A DNA stretch of 64,000 nucleotides from an uncultured Alphaproteobacteria bacterium (GTDB lineage: Bacteria; Pseudomonadota; Alphaproteobacteria; SP197), in contig CALSLK010000008.1 of the NCBI GenBank assembly GCA_943787175.1, positions 62,001-126,000 on the forward strand. Reading direction: 5' to 3'. Positions 44,000 through 53,210 of the stretch are shown here, piece after piece. Below the pieces are notes generated by a model. The model saw only the letters and a program-made list of their open reading frames with translations. It had not been told where the DNA came from and did not search any database. Numbering within the stretch: position 1 is the stretch's first letter; the number at the start of each line of letters is the position of its first letter. The translations under genes were made by a program, and so were the position numbers.

Positions 44000-44068
44000 T
44001 GCTGAATATTCGTAAGTTAGGTCGTCAGAATTGGTTGAGCCAACCCAAAAGCCTCGACATAAAACATA

Positions 44069-44194
44069 TCACGGGTAACTGGCGGGCCGTCCCCCAGAGT
44101 TCCATTCGATCATGGCAGCTAGCAATTCAGCTGTTGGGTACTTTTGAATGTCCTCGTCGGAAAATCCTTCAAAGCGCTGCTTCTCATAGTGCCA
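44069..44194 (-). other. In-frame coding relic downstream of an amber stop
   Basis: Directly after the TAG at 44195-44197 the same frame continues for 41 sense codons (WHYEKQRFEGFSDEDIQ, then KYPTAELLAAMIEW) to TGA. The composition is protein-like and looks like the C-terminal end of the same TIR-like family, so the upstream gene may be truncated by the amber codon. Confidence 0.55.
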
Positions 44195-44707
44195 CTACTG
44201 AAAAGCTACATATGCACCGGTAATCCTGGCTGGTCCGTCTCTCTTCGTGCAGCCGTTTGCGACGAGCCAGTGACGAATCTCCTCTATTGCGACTTCGAAA
44301 TCACCTTCGTGCTTCCGAATGTCGAGGCCAGCTATGTCGGATAATGCAGCCTGATATCGATAGTCTTGTTCCTCAAGAATAAGAAACACTTTTGTAGATC
44401 GACCCTTTCCGAAGAATCGTCTGCAACCGAAGTCGATTCCCAATTCGAAAGGCATGTTAAGCCGAAAGTATTCGCCCTTCGTGGCGGCTTGGCACCGACT
44501 CAGATCGTGGACTGAAAGCTTAGAGTTTTCGATCAAGTTGATGATCTTCTCAAGCCGGTTGGTGCCGAAATCGATGTTTTCTGTTGCGATTCGTGGATGG
44601 TAGCCGAGGTAGATTATGCAAAAGAGAATCGCTTGTAGGATAGGTGCATAATCTTCGTCGAAAGGGCAGTTAACGAAGACGGATGTCTCGAATTTTCGAG
44701 AAGTCAA
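44195..44707 (-). CDS. TIR-like/nucleotide-binding defence-type protein (possibly truncated)
   Basis: 170 residues in AT-rich DNA. FETSVFVNCPFDEDYAPIL at the N-terminus, LEKIINLIENSKLSVHDLSR, and NMPFELGIDFG with a candidate catalytic Glu. This pattern belongs to a family seen near bacterial defence genes and resembles TIR/SLOG-type folds that bind NAD-like ligands. It follows a DUF2188 gene by 3 nt. An amber codon ends it early relative to the coding-like downstream frame (44069-44194). Fold assignment is by pattern only. Confidence 0.6.
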   Translation of the reverse strand: MTSRKFETSVFVNCPFDEDYAPILQAILFCIIYLGYHPRIATENIDFGTNRLEKIINLIENSKLSVHDLSRCQAATKGEYFRLNMPFELGIDFGCRRFFGKGRSTKVFLILEEQDYRYQAALSDIAGLDIRKHEGDFEVAIEEIRHWLVANGCTKRDGPARITGAYVAFQ

Positions 44708-44710
44708 ACT

Positions 44711-44935
44711 CTAGCCTTTCGGCGGATACGGATCATTTCCATAGGAATCGCGCTCTCTAATCCGACCGTCTCTACCATGAACATACAACTCGGTTTTTTG
44801 ATTTCGAGCGATTTCACGAGCTTTGTCGATTGCCTCTTTCTGAGTTCCATAGACCGCCGTAGCTCTCGACGAGCCAGATTTTCTAACACTCCAGCCATCT
44901 CGATTCGGCACAACATGTTGTCCCTTTTTGGACAT
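44711..44935 (-). CDS. DUF2188 protein
   Basis: 74 residues; the family pattern QHVVPNRDGWSVRKSGSSRA, then YGTQKEAIDKAREIARNQKTEL in two blocks and ELYVHGRDGRIRERDSYG. Small, basic, soluble; function of the family unknown. Lies 3 nt upstream of the TIR-like gene in one AT-rich transcript. Confidence 0.85.
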   Translation of the reverse strand: MSKKGQHVVPNRDGWSVRKSGSSRATAVYGTQKEAIDKAREIARNQKTELYVHGRDGRIRERDSYGNDPYPPKG

Positions 44936-45083
44936 ATCTCAAACCTCAGATGAACAGTTTATGTTGCTATGAATATGGTATGCTACGGACGCTCTGTCAC
45001 GATTTGATCAGAGTATCATCTAAATATTTCTCAAGCTGTCACTGTCGCATTCGGAAACGCGGGCCAGTGGTTTTCAACAGCGG

Positions 45084-45326
45084 TTAGTCGAGTGCCGGGT
45101 GTGCCGTGATACGATCACACAGACCTTGAATATGCGCATCGTCCGTAACGGTTTCGAGCGGTGATGCAGCACCATCAAGTAGGAGCTGGCGGAGGTTTTG
45201 GCGATCCTGCTCGCGCCGGATTAGATCGCGCATGTATTCGCTACTGGTGCTGTAGCCCTTGGCTTTGACCTGTTCGTCGATGAACGACTTCATGGTTTCC
45301 GGCAAGAAGATGTTCATGGAATTCAT
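45084..45326 (-). CDS. parD: ParD-family antitoxin, orphan
   Basis: 80 residues: ribbon-helix-helix N-terminus NIFLPETMKSFIDEQVKAKGYS and SSEYMRDLIRREQDR, then a toxin-binding tail. A ParE gene would be expected just downstream (below 45084) but the 148 nt there holds no ParE-like frame; no toxin is present on either side. May persist as a DNA-binding repressor or as a remnant. Confidence 0.87.
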   Translation of the reverse strand: MNSMNIFLPETMKSFIDEQVKAKGYSTSSEYMRDLIRREQDRQNLRQLLLDGAASPLETVTDDAHIQGLCDRITAHPALD

Positions 45327-45377
45327 GGGATCATCATGAACGCCTTGGCAAAATTTGCAAACCTATCGGCGTCAGAT

Positions 45378-45581
45378 TCAAAGCCGGGAGATGTCGTAGA
45401 AATTCTTTTCGTTCTTGGGGCACTCCTCACGCATGAGTGCCGCTGCTCTTTCGACAGACGATTCTTCGGTGCCAAACACCTCGACCTCATGCCCGCAGTT
45501 CGTACAAGTGGCGATAAGTCCGTCTACGGGACCATAGTCGCCATCTAATGTGACTTCTTCAAATGACAGATAGATCTTCAT
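45378..45581 (-). CDS. Small protein with a zinc-ribbon-like CxxC
   Basis: 67 residues. MKIYLSFEEVTLDGDYGPVDG leads to ATCTNCGHEVEVFG and a second Cys in REECPKNE. Three cysteines make a full zinc site uncertain. Family not recognised. No clear ribosome site; sits between moaA and parD on the same strand. Confidence 0.55.
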   Translation of the reverse strand: MKIYLSFEEVTLDGDYGPVDGLIATCTNCGHEVEVFGTEESSVERAAALMREECPKNEKNFYDISRL

Positions 45582-45639
45582 TGAGAGTCGACCCTAGCAA
45601 TGGCTTTGAACTGAAGAACCTCTGTTTGTTTCGGAAGAC

Positions 45640-46638
45640 CTACCCTCCCGTAACATTCATATGCCGCGAGACCGAAGGTTTGTTGCTGCGGCGATCAATC
45701 ACGAAGTCGTGGCCTTTGGGCTTGCGGCCGATCGCTTCATGGATCGAGGCGATCAGGAGGTCGTCGCCTTCGGATGCGCGCAGGGGGATCTTGAGGTCGG
45801 CGTTGTCGTCCTGGCCCAGGCACATGTAAAGCATGCCAGTACAGGTCAGACGCACGCGGTTGCAGGATTCACAGAAGTTGTGGGTCATGGGCGTGATGAA
45901 GCCCAGACGGCCGCCGGTTTCCTTCACACGCATGTAACGGGCGGGGCCGCCGGTCTTGTAGTCGATGTCTTCCAGGGACCAGCGTTCGCGCAGATTGGCG
46001 CGCACGACGGAAAGCGGCAGGTACTGGTCGGTGCGGTCACCGTCGATATCGCCCAGGGGCATGGTTTCGATGAAGGTGAGGTCGAAACCCTGATCGCCAC
46101 ACCACTGGATCATGGGATCGAAATCGATCTCGTTCACGCCCTTCATGGCGACGGCGTTGAGCTTGATCGCCATGCCGGCCTTCTTGGCGGTCTCGATGCC
46201 TTCCATGACCTTGTCGTAGTAACCCCAGCGCGTGATCGCCTTGAAGCGGTCGCGGTCGAGCGTGTCGATGGAGACGTTGATGCGACGCACACCGCAATCG
46301 TAGAGCTCATCGGCAAAACGCGAGAGCTGGCTGCCGTTGGTGGTGAGCGTGAGTTCCTTCAGATCGCCCGATTCCAGATGACGGCTCAGGCTGCGGAAAA
46401 GCTGCATGATGCCCTTGCGCACGAGCGGCTCGCCGCCGGAAATGCGGATCTTGTCGGTGCCCAGTTTGACGAAGGCGCTGCCCAGACGGTCCAGCTCCTC
46501 GAGCGTCAGGAGGTCTTTCTTGGGCAGGAACGTCATGTCTTCGGACATGCAGTAGACGCAGCGGAAATCGCACCGGTCCGTGACCGAGAGCCGGATGTAG
46601 CTGATCTCGCGGCCGAAGGGGTCAACGAGTGGAGCCAT
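45640..46638 (-). CDS. moaA: GTP 3',8-cyclase (molybdenum cofactor biosynthesis)
   Basis: 332 residues from the ATG at 46638. Radical-SAM cluster CDFRCVYC (C23, C27, C30), IRISGGEPL, and the C-terminal cluster [14 protein letters not shown] plus C in LYMCLG. Ends NVTGG, where the C-terminal Gly-Gly is essential in MoaA. Converts GTP to the cyclic precursor of pterin cofactor. Supports the Mo/W enzymes in this window. Confidence 0.96.
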   Translation of the reverse strand: MAPLVDPFGREISYIRLSVTDRCDFRCVYCMSEDMTFLPKKDLLTLEELDRLGSAFVKLGTDKIRISGGEPLVRKGIMQLFRSLSRHLESGDLKELTLTTNGSQLSRFADELYDCGVRRINVSIDTLDRDRFKAITRWGYYDKVMEGIETAKKAGMAIKLNAVAMKGVNEIDFDPMIQWCGDQGFDLTFIETMPLGDIDGDRTDQYLPLSVVRANLRERWSLEDIDYKTGGPARYMRVKETGGRLGFITPMTHNFCESCNRVRLTCTGMLYMCLGQDDNADLKIPLRASEGDDLLIASIHEAIGRKPKGHDFVIDRRSNKPSVSRHMNVTGG

Positions 46639-46724
46639 GGCGCACCTGCATAGTTTGGAAAGCGATGACTTGAATATAGGGCGCGCGGGGTGAGGCGGCA
46701 ATGGCAGTGGAGCAGATGTGATTC

Positions 46725-46983
46725 ATGTTTGTTCCCTCAGGCGCCGGGCGCATGCTCCGCATGCTTGGCTTACGGGCCTGACCGGCCCGCCGGTGCGGTC
46801 GCACCGGTCGGCGGCCGCTTTGCTCTTGCCGCCGATTGTCAGGATGGGCGGCGGAGCAAGGCGCCCGGCACGGACAACCCAATATGTGTCATCCCGGCCG
46901 TAGCGAAGCGCAGAGCCGGGATCTCGGTCTGCACGTTGCTTTTGAAACCCGTCATGACGAGATCCCGGCTCAAGGCCGGGATG
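46725..46983. repeat. Composite repeat: TTCCCTCAGGCGCCGGGCG unit plus BIME-like pair
   Basis: 46728-46905 matches 48085-48240 in outline: TTTGTTCCCTCAGG..CGGGCG, a CTCCGC..CTTGGCTTACG block, a CGGAGCAA block and then GTCATCCCGG. It is followed by the inverted palindrome pair 46888-46983 with the same spacer as at 39567-39599. On the minus strand it ends GAGGGAACAAAC-ATG. No gene is supported in 46639-47010 otherwise. Confidence 0.8.
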
Positions 46984-47010
46984 GCACCGTAGAGGGGCGG
47001 ACGCGAGCGT

Positions 47011-48087
47011 TCAGGCGCCGGTCAGCCGATCATGTTCGGCGACGCGTTCGCGCAAGAGGGGGATGAGTTCGCGGCCGTAGTCTTGCGCATCGGGCAGGGG
47101 ATCCCAGCCGCGGATCAGCAGGCGGGTGGCGCCGAGTTTGTAATATTCCAGCAGGGCGTTGGCGACGGTCTCTGGTGTACCGACAAGGGCCATGCTGTTG
47201 CTGTGGCCGCCGATGGCTGCTGCAAGCGGAGTCCACAGGCAGGAATCGTGCAGTTCGCCGGCCTGCGCGGCATCAAGCAGACGGCGCGAACCCGCGTTTT
47301 CTGCGGTCCGGACCGCATCGTCCCGATTTGCATCCCGGACACGCTCCAGGATGGCATGAGCGCGCTCCCAGGCCAGGTCCTGGGTCGCGCCCAGGATGGG
47401 GCGGGTCGAGACACTAAAGCTGATGGGACTGGTGCGCTGGTCCCCGGTCGCGGCGCGGACACGTTCCATGAAGGCTGCGCAGTTGGCCAGGGGTTCACCC
47501 CAGAGCATGAAGACATCGACGCGTGGTGCCAGCACAGCGATGGAGGCGGGGGAGCCGCCGCCGCCAAAGAGCGGGATACGCGGGGACTGGAGGCAGGGAA
47601 TGCGGGAATGGGCGGCTTCGACACGATAGAACGCACCGTCAAAGTCGAAGGCTTCGCTCTGGGTCCAGGTGAGGTTCAGGAGGTCAATGTATTCGCCCAT
47701 GCGGTCGTAGCGACCGTCATGATCGACGTAGTCGCCGTCCATGGCCTGTTCTGCAGCGCTGGCGCCGGCAATGAAATGAACGGACGCGCGCCCGCCGGTG
47801 AGGTGATCAAGCGAAGCAAATTTGCGGGCTGCGACCGTGGGCGCAACAAAGCCCGGCCGGTGAGCGATGAGAAAGCGCAGGTTCTTTGTGACGCTGGCGG
47901 CCTGGGCGACAACCATGAAGCCATCGGGCGCGTCAGAGAAATAACCCACGAGTGCGGTGTCGAACCCGGCTTCCTCGTGGATGCGTGCGGTTGTGTTGAT
48001 GGCCTCGATATCGAAAGCAACATCGCGCCTGCCGATCAACTCGGACTCAACCTGGTGTGCGACCCATCCGATTAGCTCAAGCGGCAT
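47011..48087 (-). CDS. Luciferase-like (SsuD-type) flavin monooxygenase
   Basis: 358 residues, bacterial luciferase-like fold. FDTALVGYFSDAPDGFMVV and FLIAHRPGFVAPTVAARKFASLD (two parts), GRASVHFIAGASAAEQAMDGD with the SsuD-like signature. Uses FMNH2 and O2 to desulfonate or oxidise alkanes/sulfonates. Its start codon abuts a repeat that supplies the ribosome site GAGGGAAC. No ssuABC genes near. Confidence 0.9.
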   Translation of the reverse strand: MPLELIGWVAHQVESELIGRRDVAFDIEAINTTARIHEEAGFDTALVGYFSDAPDGFMVVAQAASVTKNLRFLIAHRPGFVAPTVAARKFASLDHLTGGRASVHFIAGASAAEQAMDGDYVDHDGRYDRMGEYIDLLNLTWTQSEAFDFDGAFYRVEAAHSRIPCLQSPRIPLFGGGGSPASIAVLAPRVDVFMLWGEPLANCAAFMERVRAATGDQRTSPISFSVSTRPILGATQDLAWERAHAILERVRDANRDDAVRTAENAGSRRLLDAAQAGELHDSCLWTPLAAAIGGHSNSMALVGTPETVANALLEYYKLGATRLLIRGWDPLPDAQDYGRELIPLLRERVAEHDRLTGA

Positions 48088-48265
48088 TTGTTTGTTCCCT
48101 CAGGCGCCGGGCGTTCGCTCCGCTCACTTGGCTTACGCGCCATTCGGCGTGGGCACGCGGTCGCATGCCTGTCGGCCCCTTTGGGCCTCCCTCTGGACGC
48201 GAGGGCGGAGCAAAGGAGATGTGTCATCCCGGCCTTGAGCCGGGATCTCGTCATGACGGGAGCGG
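48088..48265. repeat. Composite repeat, copy 2, providing the RBS of the monooxygenase
   Basis: Begins TTCCCTCAGGCGCCGGGCG as at 46725, then a diverged middle, a CGGAGCAAAGG block and a GTCATCCCGG palindrome (48222-48249) followed by CTCGTCATGACGGG. Confidence 0.8.
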
Positions 48266-48313
48266 GACGTAACGTGGTGGGCGTGAGGACAGTTGCGTTC
48301 ATGCGCTGTGTCC

Positions 48314-48949
48314 TTAAAGAACGCGCCAGACCCAGCAGCGGTGGCGGATATGGGGTTCGCTGGCGATCGACGGGAAGGGATCGCCGGCTTCGACCAGTTC
48401 CCATTTTCCGGCATCGACGAGTTCCTGCTGTTTAGCTGCGAAGTCGGCGGGCTCCTCGTCGCTGCGCAAGGTGTAGAGGATGAGGCCGCCTTTGCGGGTG
48501 ATGCGCAGAAGCTCATCAAGAGACGAAGCCGGGGCGTGGTTGGGGGTGAAGACGCCGCAGGCGGTCGTGGCGCCAAACACGCTGCTGGCGTAACCCAGCG
48601 GTTTGCCCAGTTCCATGACCTGGCAGTGGCTGTAAATGCGTTTGCGCCGTGCGACTTCCAGCATGCCTGGCGAAAGATCGTTGGCGCTCATGTCGCGGTA
48701 GCCGATTTTCGAGAGCAGTTCGCCTAGCATGCCTGTGCCGGCACCAGCATCGCAGATGCGGGTTCTGATTTCGACGTGGCGTTCCACGACCTTGGCGAGC
48801 TCGATATGGCCGGTCCAGCCGACATCATCGGACATGGCAGCGTCATAAACATCGGCAGCCTCGTCATAGCGATCGACCAACTGCTTCTGGTCCTCTGCGC
48901 CATAGAACCCCTTCGGGTCCGCCTTGCTGTGTTCGTCGCGGATCGACAT
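48314..48949 (-). CDS. Class I SAM-dependent methyltransferase
   Basis: 211 residues from the ATG at 48949 (GGGGGCGTC upstream). SAM motif I ICDAGAGTGMLGELL, motif II region MSANDLSPGMLEVARRK, then GVFTPNHAPASSLDELL. WWRVL-like C-terminus WVWRVL. Substrate unknown; resembles the Williams-Beuren-type (WBSCR27) branch. Divergent from the CoA ligase. Confidence 0.87.
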   Translation of the reverse strand: MSIRDEHSKADPKGFYGAEDQKQLVDRYDEAADVYDAAMSDDVGWTGHIELAKVVERHVEIRTRICDAGAGTGMLGELLSKIGYRDMSANDLSPGMLEVARRKRIYSHCQVMELGKPLGYASSVFGATTACGVFTPNHAPASSLDELLRITRKGGLILYTLRSDEEPADFAAKQQELVDAGKWELVEAGDPFPSIASEPHIRHRCWVWRVL

Positions 48950-49046
48950 GACGCCCCCTGTCTGTCTTGTCGATGACAGTGTGCAGCAGACGCAGGCATT
49001 TGGGAATTGCGTACTTGCGCGATCCCGGACCATAGTTTTCGCGAAC

Positions 49047-51179
49047 ATGGGGGCGGCGAAGGTGACAGAAGGAAACACATCCGGACATTGGCTGGCGCCG
49101 ATGCTGGCGCCACGCTCGATTGCGCTTGGTCGGGGCGTCCGAGCGCGAAGGTTCCGTCGGCCGCACTGATGGTCGAGGTCCTGCAGGCCGGTGGTTTTGG
49201 CGGCGCGGTCCATGCGGTCAACCCCAGGTATGAGAGCGGTTCTGGGGCTGCCCTGCGTGGCGGGCCTGGCGGATCTGCCCCAGGCGCCCGACCTTGCCGT
49301 GCTCTCGGTGGCGGCCCATCGCATGGAGCAGACCATGGCCGATGCCATTGCTTCAGGCGCGCGTTCCGCTGTGGTCTTCGATCCGTGTTTCTTTGAAGGC
49401 TGATGAAGCGCCCCTGTTGCTGGACCGGCTGAAGGGGCTGGCGCGCGAGGCCTGCCTTCCCCGTCTGCGGCGGCAACGGCATGGGGTTCATCAACCACGA
49501 CAGCAACGCACATGGGTCAGCTTCCAGGAGCCGCCGTTTGCCAAGGCCCGGCGGCATTGCCATGTTCTGCCATTCCGGCTCGGTCTTTGCCCTGATGCTG
49601 AACGGCGCGCGGCGTTACCGCTTCAACATGGTGGTGAGCCAGGGCCAGGAGATCGGGGCCACGGCGGCTGACTACATCGACTATGCGGTGGAGCAGCCCA
49701 CGACCCGGGTGATCGGTCTGTTCCTGGAGGCGGTGCGCGATCCGCAGGGCTTTGTTGCCGCGCTGGAGAAAGCCCAGGCCCATGGCGTGCCCGTGGTCAT
49801 CAACAAGATCGCGCGGACCGAACAGAGTGCCGCGCTGGCGATGACCCATTCGGGTGCGATTGCCGGCAGTGACAGTGCGTTCCGTGCGCTGTGCGACCGT
49901 TATGGCGTGCTGGTGTGTGACGAGATCGACACGATGATGTCGACGCTTCAGATCATGTCGCAGGAAAGGCGGCCCGGTCCCGGCGCGCTGGGTGCGGCGA
50001 CGGATTCCGGGGGGCTGCGGGAACATCTGATCGATGTGGCAGACGACATGGGATTCGCGTTTGCCGATCTGACGCCGGAGACGACCCAGGCGTTGCGCGA
50101 GACGCTGGCGTTCGGGCTGGAGCCGGTCAATCCGATGGATGCGGCAGGACCGCTCACGCCTGACTTCACCGATCGGCTCAACGAGTCTGCTAGGATTCTG
50201 GCGTGCGATCCCAATGTGGCGGTGATGGCCCACGAGCTGTTTCTTGACGATCACTACTGTTTCTATCCGGAATCGATCGACTACCTCTGCACCCTGCCTG
50301 AGATCACCGGCAAACCGCATCTGCTGGTTTCGTCGCTGGGCTCGGCCGATACCGGCATTTCGGCGGAACGGCTGGAGGATGCGGGCATTCCCCTGATCAA
50401 CGGCACCCGGCCCGATGCTGGCGGCCGTCAAGAATGCGCATTGGCCTGGCGCGACCACCAGGAACGCAGTTCCATCGAGAGCCCCGGCGAGGCCGATGAT
50501 GCGGTGGTCACACGCTGGCGCGACCGGCTTGGCGCCGGAGCGATCGACGAGACCGCAGGCGCTCGCCATGCTGGGCGACGTTCGGCGTGTCCCGTTGGTG
50601 CGCATTCGCTTGTCTGCGAGACCGGCGTGCAGCAGCGTTGCACGGGCCGCGGGCGAGGTCGGATTCTCCCGTCGTGCTCAAGACGGCCATGCCGGGGATT
50701 GCGCACAAGTCCGATGTCGGCGGCGTCTAGTTGTCGGTCTGGCCGATGAAGCGGCGCTGGTCGCGAAGCCTATGACGCGATGTCTGACGGCCCTGGGGCC
50801 GCGCGTGGCGGTCGCTGCCATGGCGCCCAGAGGCGTGGAAGTCGCCCTGGGCATGGTGCGTGATCCCCAGTTCGGCCCGATGGTCATGGTGGGCGCGGGC
50901 GGCGTGCTGGTGGAACTGCTGGATGACCGCGCCTTTGCGCTGGCGCCCTTTGGCGTCGACCATGCCCACCGCCTGCTGGACCGTCTTGAAGATCAAGCGC
51001 CTGCTCGACGGCATGCGTGGCGCGCCGCCTGCTGATCTGGAGAGCCTGGCACGCTGGCGATCTCGCGGTTTTCCGTGATGGCGGCGGCGCTGGGCGATGC
51101 CATTGCCGAGATGGATATCAACCCGGTCATCGCCGGGCCCCAGGGCGCCGTTGCCGTGGATGCCCTGGTGGTGACCTGA
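49047..51179 (+). pseudogene. NDP-forming acyl-CoA synthetase (fused alpha-beta), many frameshifts
   Basis: About 711 codons, matching fused ADP-forming acetate-CoA ligase-type proteins. Pieces in order: CoA-binding (PMLAPRSIAL, MVEVLQAGGFGGAVHAVNPRYE), MGFINHDSN and FCHSGSVFALM (ligase), ACDPNVAVMAHELFLDD, and an ATP-grasp tail (VAAMAPRGVEVALGMVRDPQ, DAIAEMDINPVIAG). Reading frame changes at about 49126, 49166, 49236, 49402, 49460, 49505, 49550, 50413 and several points to 51060, mostly single extra bases. Intact, it would interconvert an acyl-CoA and acid with ATP. Start near 49047 (ATG) or 49062 (GTG). Confidence 0.85.
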
Positions 51180-51240
51180 ATCGCGCCTGCTTTTGCCGCG
51201 CCGCCTTGGCGTCGGGCACCTGCATCCCCATACTCAGGGT

Positions 51241-52122
51241 ATGAGTGATTTTCTGGTTCAGCCTGACCCCGGCGATGCGCGCCTGACGCGCAGGGTTACG
51301 GGCGTTGATCATGAAGGCAAGGCGGTCGAGACATCGGTGACGATGGAGCGCCCGCTGACCTTGTTTCTGAACGGGCAGGAGATCGTCACGATGATGACGA
51401 TCGGGGATCACCCTGATTGCCTGGCCGTGGGGTACCTGCTGAACCAGGGCATGCTGCGCCCCGATGATGTGATCACCGGGATCGATCATGACGACGAGAT
51501 CGACACGGTCGTGGTGCGGACGCAGCGCAAGACCGATTACGAACAGAAGCTGAAGAAAAAGACGCTCACGTCGGGCTGTGCGCAGGGAACGGTGTTTGGC
51601 GATCTGATGGACGAGATCGAAGCGGTGCGTCTGGACCCCGATGCGGTCATCCGCACGAGCTGGCTTTATGCGCTGTCGCGGGAAATCAACACGACGCCAA
51701 GCCTGTATCTGGAAGCCGGCGCAATCCATGGCTGCGTGTTGTGCCAGGAAGACCGCGCGCTGATCTATATGGAGGATGTCGGGCGACACAACGCGGTCGA
51801 CAAGATCGCCGGCTACATGGCGCTCAACGGCATCGGGCCCGAAGGCAAGAGTTTCTATACGACGGGACGGCTGACCAGCGAGATGGTGATCAAGACCGCG
51901 CGCATGGGAATTCCGATCCTGGTTTCGCGCTCGGGCTTTACCGCCTGGGGTGTTGAGCTGGCCGGGCAGGTCGGCATGACGCTGATCGGGCGCATGAAGG
52001 GGAAGAGATTTCTGGTGCTGGCGGGCCAGGAACGGTTGCAATACGACGCCGATCTGTCGCATATCGCCGACGAAGACCAACGCCATCGGCGCAAGGGGAG
52101 CAGCAAAGATGACGCAGCCTGA
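51241..52122 (+). CDS. fdhD: Formate dehydrogenase accessory sulfurtransferase FdhD
   Basis: 293 residues from the ATG at 51241. Moves sulfur from a cysteine desulfurase to the pterin cofactor of formate dehydrogenase. FLNGQEIVTMMTIGDHPDCLAVGYLL is split family sequence; YMEDVGRHNAVDKIAGY and GRLTSEMV are highly conserved. The usual CxxC of E. coli FdhD is CAQG here (C113), while a CVLC pair occurs at 165-168. Overlaps mobA by 14 nt. Confidence 0.93.
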   Translation: MSDFLVQPDPGDARLTRRVTGVDHEGKAVETSVTMERPLTLFLNGQEIVTMMTIGDHPDCLAVGYLLNQGMLRPDDVITGIDHDDEIDTVVVRTQRKTDYEQKLKKKTLTSGCAQGTVFGDLMDEIEAVRLDPDAVIRTSWLYALSREINTTPSLYLEAGAIHGCVLCQEDRALIYMEDVGRHNAVDKIAGYMALNGIGPEGKSFYTTGRLTSEMVIKTARMGIPILVSRSGFTAWGVELAGQVGMTLIGRMKGKRFLVLAGQERLQYDADLSHIADEDQRHRRKGSSKDDAA

Positions 52123-52738
52123 AGAGATCACGACAAATGCCTCGGGTGTGGTCCTGGCCGGTGGCCTGGCGCGCCGTATGGGCGGAGGCGACAAGGGCCT
52201 GCTGGAACTCGACGGCAAACCGATCCTTGATCATGTGCTGGAACGACTGCGCCCCCAGGTGCGTCTGCTGGTGTTGAACGCCAATGGTGACCCCGAGCGG
52301 TTCAGCCGCTGGCCCTACACCGTGGCCGCCGATGTGCTGCCCGGCAACCCCGGCCCCCTGGTCGGCGTGCTGACGGGCATGGACTGGACCTTTGCGAATG
52401 TGCCCGGACTGGAATGGGTGGTCTCCGTGCCGACCGATGCGCCGTTCCTGCCCCATGACCTGGTCGCGCGCATGATGGCTGCGGTCGAGGAAGAGGGCGC
52501 GGACATGGCGTGCGCAACCTCGGGCGGACAACGCCATCCGGTGGTGGGTCTGTGGCCGGTCAGCCTGCGCAACGAACTGCGTCACGCGCTGATCGATGAA
52601 GGCGTGCGCAAGGTTGATGCCTGGACCGGACGCTACAAGGTCGCCGATGTCGACTTTGCCACCGATCCGGTCGACCCGTTCTTCAATGCCAACGATGAAG
52701 ATGACTTGGCCAAGGCCAAAGCCCTGATCTCGGGTTAG
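52109..52738 (+). CDS. mobA: Molybdenum cofactor guanylyltransferase
   Basis: 209 residues. N-terminal GVVLAGGLARRMGGGDKGLLE is the nucleotide-binding loop; PLVGVLTGMDW, VPTDAPFLPHDLVARM and RHPVVGLWP follow. Attaches GMP to Mo-molybdopterin for bis-MGD enzymes such as formate dehydrogenase. AAGGGGAGCAG precedes the ATG; overlaps fdhD, so expressed together. Confidence 0.95.
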   Translation: MTQPEEITTNASGVVLAGGLARRMGGGDKGLLELDGKPILDHVLERLRPQVRLLVLNANGDPERFSRWPYTVAADVLPGNPGPLVGVLTGMDWTFANVPGLEWVVSVPTDAPFLPHDLVARMMAAVEEEGADMACATSGGQRHPVVGLWPVSLRNELRHALIDEGVRKVDAWTGRYKVADVDFATDPVDPFFNANDEDDLAKAKALISG

Positions 52739-52799
52739 GGCCGCCGGGCCGCCTTGCGTCTGACCCAAAGCAGGCGTGATTTGCTCTAGACTTCGAGCC

Positions 52800-53207
52800 A
52801 TGGCCCGATTCGCCTGCAAAGAGATGCTCGGTGCGCTCGTTATCACAGCGCTTGTCTCTGCCTGTTCCACGCCTGCCGTCGAGCGGGGTGATGCCGGGTA
52901 CGATCACGCCAACTATGTGCTCGACCTTGGCATCTGCAACATGAACGATCTGGTTGTGAACACGTTCGAGGGAACCGGCGTTGTGCTGGCCACGACCGGA
53001 GTCGGGTTTGTTTACGGCGCCGGTCTTTCCGGTAACAGCCATGCCTATCACCACGATCCCTCGCTTGGGGTCCTGCTGGTTGGTGGCGCTGTGGGGGCGA
53101 CGTTTGGCGCAGGCGTTGGGGTCTACAAGGCTGTCGAAGACATCACGCTGGAAACCGACGCCTGCATGGATCGACAGGGTTATGTCGTTGTATCCAAAGC
53201 CGATTGA
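52800..53207 (+). CDS. Glycine-rich lipoprotein of unknown function
   Basis: 135 residues from the ATG at 52800; a GTG at 52776 is possible. Lipobox LVSAC with C22. The mature part has a hydrophobic glycine-zipper-like stretch (GVLLVGGAVGATFGAGVGVY) and two further cysteines (ICNMN, ACMDR). Such proteins often span or anchor in the outer membrane. Converges on the next gene with a 3-nt gap. Confidence 0.72.
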   Translation: MARFACKEMLGALVITALVSACSTPAVERGDAGYDHANYVLDLGICNMNDLVVNTFEGTGVVLATTGVGFVYGAGLSGNSHAYHHDPSLGVLLVGGAVGATFGAGVGVYKAVEDITLETDACMDRQGYVVVSKAD

Positions 53208-53210
53208 GAA

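Noticed and set aside
44000-44110. tRNA gene
   Set aside because: No cloverleaf, no GTTCRANNC T-arm; the sequence reads as the end of the TIR-like frame.
45000-45083. ParE toxin after parD
   Set aside because: Neither frame downstream of parD encodes a ParE-like sequence.
47032-48075. 347-codon plus-strand frame
   Set aside because: Shadow of the luciferase-like monooxygenase.
49517-50605. 362-codon minus-strand frame over the CoA ligase
   Set aside because: Arg/His-rich shadow; the plus strand carries recognisable ligase segments in shifting frames.
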